Below, one piece after another: positions 35,217 through 40,646 of a stretch of DNA of 45,218 nucleotides. The stretch comes from Anaerozeibacter sp031551775 (GTDB taxonomy: Bacteria > Bacillota > Clostridia > Christensenellales > Aristaeellaceae). The notes under the pieces are model-generated. The model saw only the letters and a program-made list of their open reading frames with translations. It made no database searches and was not told where the DNA came from. Location: the NCBI GenBank assembly GCA_031551775.1, contig JAVBND010000089.1, positions 1-45,218 of the forward strand, given 5' to 3'. Both the position numbers and the translations under genes were made by a program. Each line of letters starts with the position of its first letter. Within the stretch, counting starts at the first letter, position 1.

Positions 35217-35889
35217 ACCGTTCGATCGGCGCGTAAAACCCTTGCCCACGCAGCTTGAGACCGGCCTGATCGCCGATCCGGTATCCGCGCCCGTCCTTGC
35301 ACAGGACCCCAACAGCGCATAGCCCTTTCAGCGCGCGCAGCAGATGCCGGTAGCTCGCGCCCAATAGCTCCGCGACCTCAGTCAGTTTTTCATCAAAAAA
35401 ACCCTCATGGCTGACGCTGTCGATGTAGGAGCACAACCGCGACTCAAGCGGGTAGAGGATGTTGAACGCGCCGTTCTTCGAGCTTCTGTCGAGCTTGCGC
35501 GCGAGCGCCGCACCGATTGTGCGCAATACCCCCGCGTCGCCCATCAATGCCGCCCGATTTTCACCAAGCGGCACCGCAACGCACCGAAATGCGCTCACCG
35601 CCTCAACGCTCGTGTGCGCGCTTTCTTCCCCCATCATCAGTTCCATATCGCCGATCATGCCGCCCGCATCGTAAAAGCTGAGCAGCAAGCTGCGCCCGTT
35701 TTCGGTGAACAGGCATACCTTTGCCCGCCCCTCCATCACGAGCAGCAAATGCGTAAGCGGCTGCCCTTGCTGGCATATCGCTTCGCCCGGTTCGTATTCA
35801 AATACCCGCGCGCCCAACGCCTGATTTTGCGCAATGCCGGTATCGGCAAGCAAACGCGCGCCCGCTTGTCCAAGTGTCAGCTTTCTCAT
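35215..35889 (-). CDS. Crp/Fnr family transcriptional regulator
   Basis: 224-residue regulator. The cyclic-nucleotide-binding-like beta barrel (about 20-130) includes EAICQQGQPLTHLLLVMEGRAKV and DAGGMIGDMELMMG. The C-terminal winged helix includes LTEVAELLGASYRHLLRALKGL as recognition region. It has no Fnr-type cysteine cluster at the N-terminus, so oxygen sensing through Fe-S is unlikely. The start is ATG 35889, with GGGGGAAGCGG upstream. It is divergent from a YdcZ-type transporter, sharing one palindromic site. Confidence 0.9.
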   Translation of the reverse strand: MRKLTLGQAGARLLADTGIAQNQALGARVFEYEPGEAICQQGQPLTHLLLVMEGRAKVCLFTENGRSLLLSFYDAGGMIGDMELMMGEESAHTSVEAVSAFRCVAVPLGENRAALMGDAGVLRTIGAALARKLDRSSKNGAFNILYPLESRLCSYIDSVSHEGFFDEKLTEVAELLGASYRHLLRALKGLCAVGVLCKDGRGYRIGDQAGLKLRGQGFYAPIER

Positions 35890-35922
35890 ACCGCTTCCCC
35901 CCATCCGAAAAACAACACATCT

Positions 35923-35951
35923 ACTATGACATATGTCATATGCCTTGTCAA
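35923..35951 (-). promoter_or_regulatory. Promoter of the Crp/Fnr regulator gene
   Basis: Minus-strand TTGACA (35951-35946), 17-bp spacer, CATAGT (35928-35923). The palindrome at 35925-35940 covers its spacer and -10, so binding should repress the regulator's own gene. Confidence 0.7.
35925..35940. promoter_or_regulatory. Putative Crp/Fnr binding site
   Basis: Perfect 16-bp palindrome TATGACATATGTCATA with TGACA/TGTCA half-sites, close to Crp/Fnr-type operators. Its centre lies about 42 bp before the predicted rightward transcription start (-10 TATACT at 35963-35968), the class II activator position. Confidence 0.75.
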
Positions 35952-35962
35952 GCGTTATGCGG

Positions 35963-35968
35963 TATACT
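35963..35968 (+). promoter_or_regulatory. -10 box of the YdcZ-type transporter gene
   Basis: TATACT with no recognisable -35 at 16-18 bp; the -35 position is instead next to the Crp/Fnr palindrome. This fits an activator-dependent promoter. Confidence 0.6.
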
Positions 35969-35991
35969 GACAGGTAAGGGGGTGCGGGTTC

Positions 35992-36891
35992 ATGCACTAC
36001 ATATTGTCGGCGTTGGCGGCCATGATGGTTTCGGTGATGATTCTGGTCAACGGAGGATTGACCGCGGCGTTTGACCTGTACCTCGCGACCGTGATCATCC
36101 ACATCGTGGGCCTTTTGCTGGTGAGCGCCGCTTGCCTTTTCAAGCGCGAAAAAGTATTTGTTCTCAAAGGGATCAAGTGGACCGGTCTGCTCGGCGGGGC
36201 GGTAGGCGTTGCGACCACCATGTTCAACAACCAGGCCTTTGGCAAGATCGATGTGTCGGCCATCGTCGCGCTGAACCTTGTGGGGCAGGCGGGCTCGGCG
36301 CTGTTGGTCGATCAATTTGGCCTGTTCGGCATGAAAAAAACCCGCATGAACAAGGGCAAGCTGATCGGCCTTTCCTGTTGTGTCGCGGGCATCGCGTACA
36401 TGCTCTCGGGCAGCGCCTTTCACTTGGTCGCGGTGACGCTGTCTCTCGCGACCGGCGTCACGCTGACACTCAACCGGTATATCAACGCGCAGTTGGCTTC
36501 GCGCACGACCCCCCTGGTCTCAACCTTTTACAACTACATCATCGGCCTGCCGGTCGCGCTCATCGTCTGGATGCTCGCCGTCATGATGGGTTTGTCCGCG
36601 CCTGCACACGCGCTGCCCGGCCCCGCCTGGATCTACCTCGGCGGCGCGATGGGTGTCGTGATCGTGCTCCAGGCCAACTTCTCAACCCCCCACATCCCCG
36701 CCTTCCTAATGACGCTGATCGTGTTCATCGGTCAGATTTTCGCAAGTGTTTTGCTCGACTGGGGCATCCAGGGCACGCTCTCTCCGGCCAACCTCATCGG
36801 CGGCGCGTGCGTGCTTGCGGGGCTGTGCCTCAACGTATGGATGGACGCCAGGGGTGCCGCCTCCGCATCCCGCCCAAGGGCTATCCCTTAG
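35992..36891 (+). CDS. DMT-superfamily transporter, two fused YdcZ/DUF606 units
   Basis: 299-residue membrane protein with about ten helices. It consists of two homologous halves (about 1-140 and 141-290). Single YdcZ/DUF606 proteins are about 150 residues long. The halves align around NNQAFGKIDVSAIVALNLVG and LQANFSTPHIPAFLMTLIVF, each followed by GQ and a hydrophobic run ending D-x-x-G. The substrate is unknown. ATG 35992 has AAGGGGGTG 9 nt upstream. It is divergent from the Crp/Fnr gene and probably activated by it. Confidence 0.85.
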   Translation: MHYILSALAAMMVSVMILVNGGLTAAFDLYLATVIIHIVGLLLVSAACLFKREKVFVLKGIKWTGLLGGAVGVATTMFNNQAFGKIDVSAIVALNLVGQAGSALLVDQFGLFGMKKTRMNKGKLIGLSCCVAGIAYMLSGSAFHLVAVTLSLATGVTLTLNRYINAQLASRTTPLVSTFYNYIIGLPVALIVWMLAVMMGLSAPAHALPGPAWIYLGGAMGVVIVLQANFSTPHIPAFLMTLIVFIGQIFASVLLDWGIQGTLSPANLIGGACVLAGLCLNVWMDARGAASASRPRAIP

Positions 36892-36911
36892 CGTCGCCGC
36901 ACTTACGCTGT

Positions 36912-36949
36912 CGTTTCACCCCGTTAGAAGCATCTACCGGGGTGAAACG
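36912..36949. terminator. Hairpin between the YdcZ-type and MerR-family genes
   Basis: Perfect 12-bp stem CGTTTCACCCCG / CGGGGTGAAACG with a 14-nt loop between convergent genes. No U-tract is present on either side, so it may act as a weak terminator or a 3' stabiliser. Confidence 0.6.
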
Positions 36950-36964
36950 GCCAATTGTCCTTCC

Positions 36965-37720
36965 TCACGCGTGGGCGCAGACCGCGTCCCTCAAAAACTT
37001 CGCGCAGCCCGGGGTTTCTTTGTCATAGTAGGCGGTGAATCGCTCATCGTCAATGTACATTTGCGCCACGCCCTTGTGCGCCTCGGCGCTGTATGAAGTC
37101 CACGTGTGCGAAAGCCACGCCTTGTGAAGCTCGAAGATTTCCCTGCCCGCTGCGCTTGCCGGGTCTATGCCCGCCTCAACCGCTTCTTTCAGGCGCGCGG
37201 CCAGTTCCCCGCTCTCGCGGTTCATTTGGTCGTATTGCGCTTGGCTCATGTTCATGTACTTGCGGTTGCTCTCCTCCACCGTCTTCTCGCCGTACTTTGC
37301 GCGAATTTCTTCGCCGTACTTGCGCTCGTTCTCCTCGATTTGGCTTTTCTTGAAGCCCTCAAATTTTTCTTTGTCGCTCATGACTTTCCCTTCCTCCCTG
37401 CTCTCAATCGTTCGCTCTACAGTCTCAATCAGTCGGTCGATGTACCCGCGCTTTTCCTTAAGCCCGCGCAAGTGCTCCCTCAGCGCCGTCGCCACATCAA
37501 ATCCGGGATCTGCGAGCACATGGCCGATGGCATTGAGCTCAAGTCCCATTTCGCGGTACAGGAGGATCTGCTGCAGTCGATCCACCTGATCAAGCCCGTA
37601 AATTCTATACCCGGACGACGACACCCGCGCCGGTGGAAGCAGCCCGATCTGGTCGTAGTAGCGGACCGTGCGCGCGCTCACGCCCGACAACTTCGCCAGG
37701 GCATCCACCGTGTATTCCAT
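36965..37720 (-). CDS. MerR-family regulator with TipAS antibiotic-recognition domain
   Basis: 251-residue regulator of the TipAL/Mta/SkgA group. The N-terminal MerR winged helix (1-70) has VDALAKLSGVSARTVRYYDQIGLLPP and GYRIYG, followed by a coiled coil (about 75-118). The C-terminal all-helical TipAS domain (about 125-250) ends in the Cys-containing TPGCAKFLRDAV segment. In relatives TipAS binds thiopeptides or other drugs and activates transcription. ATG 37720 follows GGGAGGG. Its promoter carries a classical MerR-type operator. The next genes rightward encode an ABC-2 exporter. Confidence 0.92.
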   Translation of the reverse strand: MEYTVDALAKLSGVSARTVRYYDQIGLLPPARVSSSGYRIYGLDQVDRLQQILLYREMGLELNAIGHVLADPGFDVATALREHLRGLKEKRGYIDRLIETVERTIESREEGKVMSDKEKFEGFKKSQIEENERKYGEEIRAKYGEKTVEESNRKYMNMSQAQYDQMNRESGELAARLKEAVEAGIDPASAAGREIFELHKAWLSHTWTSYSAEAHKGVAQMYIDDERFTAYYDKETPGCAKFLRDAVCAHA

Positions 37721-37744
37721 GCACATCCCTCCCAACAACCATAG

Positions 37745-37773
37745 CTTATACCTTGACGTAGCGTCAAGGTCAA
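37745..37773 (-). promoter_or_regulatory. Promoter of the MerR/TipAS gene
   Basis: Minus-strand TTGACC (37773-37768), 17-bp spacer, TATAAG (37750-37745). The inverted repeat at 37750-37770 fills the spacer, as in autoregulated MerR-family promoters. A 19-bp-spaced alternative (-10 TAAGCT) is also present, the spacing typical of MerR-activated promoters. Confidence 0.7.
37750..37770. promoter_or_regulatory. MerR-family operator
   Basis: Perfect inverted repeat with 9-bp arms ACCTTGACG / CGTCAAGGT around TAG. The arms match the ACCTTGAC-type half-sites of MerR/Mta operators. It lies in the promoter spacer. Confidence 0.8.
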
Positions 37774-37792
37774 TAGCCTTTTAAATCTTAAC

Positions 37793-37820
37793 AAAAAACG
37801 CACCAGCCAAAGCTGATGCG
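37793..37820 (-). terminator. Rho-independent terminator after the ABC-2 permease gene
   Basis: On the minus strand: 9-bp stem CGCATCAGC / GCTGGTGCG (one G-U pair), 4-nt loop, TTTTTT. Confidence 0.88.
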
Positions 37821-37835
37821 CAAAGTTTTCGGTTT

Positions 37836-38600
37836 TTACAGGCTTACTTTTTTGTCAAGCAGCCACGCGCTCAGCCAGAACGCGCCCACCGATACGGCGA
37901 GGTAGACCGCGAATTGCGGGATATCGGCTATAACCATCTCGCGCAGCGTCCAGTATCTGCGCCCCGCCGACATGAGAGAAGTCCCATAGTTGAGCGCCAC
38001 GATGATCACAAGGAACAAAATGAAGCTGAGCAGGCCTTTTAAGCGTTTGTTTTGAAGCACTGTGGCGCTTAACGTGATGGCCAGATAGGCTATGATCACA
38101 GTTGAGAAGAACGTGACCAGGAACTCGATGCCAAGCATGGCAACCGTTGTGAGAATGTTCATGATTTCGGGAGAAGAGGAGGATTCGAGCAGCCGCTGCA
38201 TCATGAATCCCATCAGGTCAATCTCAGGATAAGCGAAGCGCACGAGTTCAAAATCCCATACCGCCAGGCCGCCAAGCACGAACGCAAAGAAAATACCCAG
38301 CAACAACGCCGCCAGCAGCTTCGCGCCCAGGATTTTGTAGGCGCTGTTGGGCGTCATGAAGGTCAAGTAGCTGGTCTTGGCGTTGAGTTCGCGCGAGTAG
38401 AGCGCGACGGAATAGATCAGAAGACCCAGCACGGAAAACATGGCGGCGGTGAAAAGCAGCATGGACGCCGAGATCACCCAGTTGAGCTCGTGCCGCTCAA
38501 TGGCAACGAGGAAGAACCCCTCAAGCAGCGCAATCATCCCGAGCATTGCGACAATGCCGGTGAGGTTGCGCCTGTATTCGTACTTGACCAATTTCAGCAT
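37836..38600 (-). CDS. ABC-2 type transporter permease
   Basis: 254-residue protein with six predicted membrane helices (near 15-35, 45-65, 95-115, 150-175, 190-210, 225-245). It begins MLKLVKYEYRRN, the typical amphipathic start of ABC-2 permeases. It is the partner of the ATPase 12 nt upstream. ATG 38600 has GGAGGG upstream. The cargo is unknown; drug or peptide export or regulation of a stress response is common in this class (BcrA/YtrB-type). Confidence 0.85.
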   Translation of the reverse strand: MLKLVKYEYRRNLTGIVAMLGMIALLEGFFLVAIERHELNWVISASMLLFTAAMFSVLGLLIYSVALYSRELNAKTSYLTFMTPNSAYKILGAKLLAALLLGIFFAFVLGGLAVWDFELVRFAYPEIDLMGFMMQRLLESSSSPEIMNILTTVAMLGIEFLVTFFSTVIIAYLAITLSATVLQNKRLKGLLSFILFLVIIVALNYGTSLMSAGRRYWTLREMVIADIPQFAVYLAVSVGAFWLSAWLLDKKVSL

Positions 38601-38612
38601 GATGATCCCTCC

Positions 38613-39302
38613 TTACACAGCGTAGATTTCTTTGTACAGGTCTACCAGGCCCTTGCCGTGCTCTGACCTGAGCGCTTCCGACTGCCCCTCAAGCGCCACG
38701 ACGCCCTGCTTCATAAACACCGCGTAATCGACGATCTTCTCCAGTTCGTCCACCAAGTGACTCGACAGAAGGAAGCTGCGCTCGGGCGCGATGCGGCCCT
38801 TGATGGCCTCAATCACCTGATCGCGCGCGATGATGTCGATGCCGTTGAGCGGTTCGTCAAGCATCATGAGGTCGCTTTTGCGCGCAAGCGTCACCGCAAT
38901 CTTGAGCTTGGCCATCATGCCGCTTGAGAGATGGCGCACGCGGGTTTTAAGCGGCAATTGCATTTGCTCAAGCAATTGATGATAGCGCGCGCTGTCAAAA
39001 TCGGCAAAGAAATCGGCATAGTACTTGCCCGCGTCCATACCGTTCATGTAGCCGAAAAAATAGCCTTCGGTCGGCATGTATGCCACATGTGCCTTGGACT
39101 TGGTGCCGATGGGTTCACCGCAAAAGGAAATCTCGCCGCCCGACGGCTTGACCAGTCCCGCGGCCATTTTCATGAAGGTGGTCTTGCCGCTGCCGTTTGG
39201 TCCGAGCAACGCGCACACGCGGCCCTTGGGCACCTCAAGCGTCAGGTCTTGAACCGCAACCGCAGTTAAGTATTTCTTGGAAAGGTGTTCGCATTTAAGC
39301 AT
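38613..39302 (-). CDS. ABC-2 type transporter ATP-binding protein
   Basis: 229-residue ATPase. Walker A is GPNGSGKT (34-41), Walker B LMMLDE (145-150) and switch His182. The signature is LSSGM (125-129) instead of LSGGQ, and the Q-loop glutamine is not seen in the usual place (AYMPTEG). This degenerate pattern occurs in BcrA/YtrB-like exporter ATPases, which often still work. ATG 39302 has GGAGGAG upstream. First gene of a two-gene operon. Confidence 0.9.
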   Translation of the reverse strand: MLKCEHLSKKYLTAVAVQDLTLEVPKGRVCALLGPNGSGKTTFMKMAAGLVKPSGGEISFCGEPIGTKSKAHVAYMPTEGYFFGYMNGMDAGKYYADFFADFDSARYHQLLEQMQLPLKTRVRHLSSGMMAKLKIAVTLARKSDLMMLDEPLNGIDIIARDQVIEAIKGRIAPERSFLLSSHLVDELEKIVDYAVFMKQGVVALEGQSEALRSEHGKGLVDLYKEIYAV

Positions 39303-39357
39303 TTCTTCTCCTCCGTTGGCGATGTTGTCGTTCGCTACGCCGTGCGCGCATGACGCC

Positions 39358-39366
39358 ATTATACCA
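39358..39366 (-). promoter_or_regulatory. Extended -10 promoter of the ABC-2 operon
   Basis: Minus-strand TGG followed by perfect TATAAT (39366-39358). The -35 at 17 bp is poor, so this looks like an extended -10 promoter. Confidence 0.55.
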
Positions 39367-39449
39367 TGGCGAAGGCACGTTTGATAGCGCGCCGTGGCGC
39401 GGCGGTTTGAGATCTAATTAAAAGCGCATGAGAAATTCATGACAATGCC

Positions 39450-39653
39450 TCAGTCTCGCGCCCGCTCATGGGCTGCGCCTTCTTCATGAGACTCAGGAAC
39501 CGATTTCATCGCTTGAAAGGCTTCCCGGCTGATGACCGTATTGGTGCCAAGACACGCGTCGCAATGCGCGCCGCATTCGGGGCACACGCAACCCAGACGC
39601 ATACCCTCACTGTGAACCATGTAAGCATCGCACTGGGGACATCCGCACCGCAT
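39450..39653 (-). CDS. Small zinc-ribbon protein
   Basis: 67-residue cysteine-rich protein. Four CxxC-type pairs or clusters are visible (CGCPQC, CVCPEC, CDAC) in the first 35 residues, suggesting one or two zinc sites; the rest is charged and helical. ATG 39653 has GGGAGG upstream. It lies 23 nt after the pseudouridine synthase gene and is probably co-transcribed. Function unknown; possibly a nucleic-acid- or protein-binding ribbon. Confidence 0.7.
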   Translation of the reverse strand: MRCGCPQCDAYMVHSEGMRLGCVCPECGAHCDACLGTNTVISREAFQAMKSVPESHEEGAAHERARD

Positions 39654-39676
39654 ATGGCTTCCCTCCCGATATAAAC

Positions 39677-40558
39677 TCAGTCGTCAAGTACCCGCCTCAG
39701 CGCATCCGGCAGAGGCGATTCAAACCTCAGGCGCTCCCCCGTCAACGGATGGGTGAAGGTCAAAAATGCCGAATGCAGCGCGAACCGGCCGGGCAAGCGC
39801 CCATCCTCCGCCCCGTAGAGAAAATCTCCCGCGACCGGACAGCCAATAAAGGCCAAGTGAACCCGAATCTGATGCGTGCGGCCGGTAAAGAGCTTGAGCC
39901 TGAGGAGCGAATGCGCGCCGTGCGCTTCAAGTATACGGTACTTTGTCTTCGCCGCTTTTCCCTCCGGGTGAACTTCGCGGCGCACGGTCGCGCCCTCCGC
40001 TTTTCGGATGCCGGTTTCAATCACGCCATCACTGGGCGAAGGAATGCCGCACACTACCGCCAGGTATTCCCGCTCAAGCAAGCAGGAGTGAAGCTGATTG
40101 GACAGCAGCATTTGCGCGTGCGCATGCTTGGCGACGATCATCAGCCCGCTGGTGCCCTTGTCAAGGCGGTTGACGGGGCGGAAGATAAAGTCCGGCTGAT
40201 CCCGGAAATGGTGCGCCAGCCGGTTTTCAAGCGTGCCAAGCGCCTTGCGCGGCGAGGACTGGCAGGGCAGTGGCGCGCATTTGTCGATCACCATCAGGTG
40301 TTCGTCCTCATAAGCGATGTCGATGGGCGCGTCCTCGGACTCAGGAACATGGTCGGGCGCCTCGACGAGCGTGAGCGAGATCACTTGCCCCTTTCGGACG
40401 ATGCGGTTGGCATGCACGCCCTCTCCGTCAAGCAACACCGCGCCCGCCGCCTTGAGCATGCTGTATTGGTGGCCGGACAAGCCAATCGACCCACGAATGA
40501 CGCGCTTGATCTGTCGGCCATCGTCTCCGGGCGCAACGACATACGTGATGGTATGCAA
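39677..40558 (-). CDS. RluA-family pseudouridine synthase
   Basis: 293-residue RNA-modifying enzyme converting uridine to pseudouridine in rRNA or tRNA. An S4-like RNA-binding domain (about 12-65) precedes the catalytic domain, which has the RLDKGTSG motif with catalytic Asp133, then GRTHQIRVH. The start is TTG 40558, preceded by AGGAGG at a good distance; no in-frame ATG is near. It cannot be assigned to RluA, RluC or RluD more exactly. Confidence 0.93.
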   Translation of the reverse strand: MHTITYVVAPGDDGRQIKRVIRGSIGLSGHQYSMLKAAGAVLLDGEGVHANRIVRKGQVISLTLVEAPDHVPESEDAPIDIAYEDEHLMVIDKCAPLPCQSSPRKALGTLENRLAHHFRDQPDFIFRPVNRLDKGTSGLMIVAKHAHAQMLLSNQLHSCLLEREYLAVVCGIPSPSDGVIETGIRKAEGATVRREVHPEGKAAKTKYRILEAHGAHSLLRLKLFTGRTHQIRVHLAFIGCPVAGDFLYGAEDGRLPGRFALHSAFLTFTHPLTGERLRFESPLPDALRRVLDD

Positions 40559-40596
40559 GAACTACCTCCTGAGAATAAGGATTTCCGGTTTTAATG

Positions 40597-40626
40597 AAAG
40601 AGGCCGTCCCGTTTGACGGAACAGCC
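40597..40626 (-). terminator. Terminator after the caspase-fold/Big_2 protein gene
   Basis: On the minus strand: 11-bp stem GGCTGTTCCGT / ACGGGACGGCC (two G-U pairs), 3-nt loop CAA, then TCTTTC. Confidence 0.75.
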
Positions 40627-40646
40627 CCGCTTGTCCATTTGTGAGG

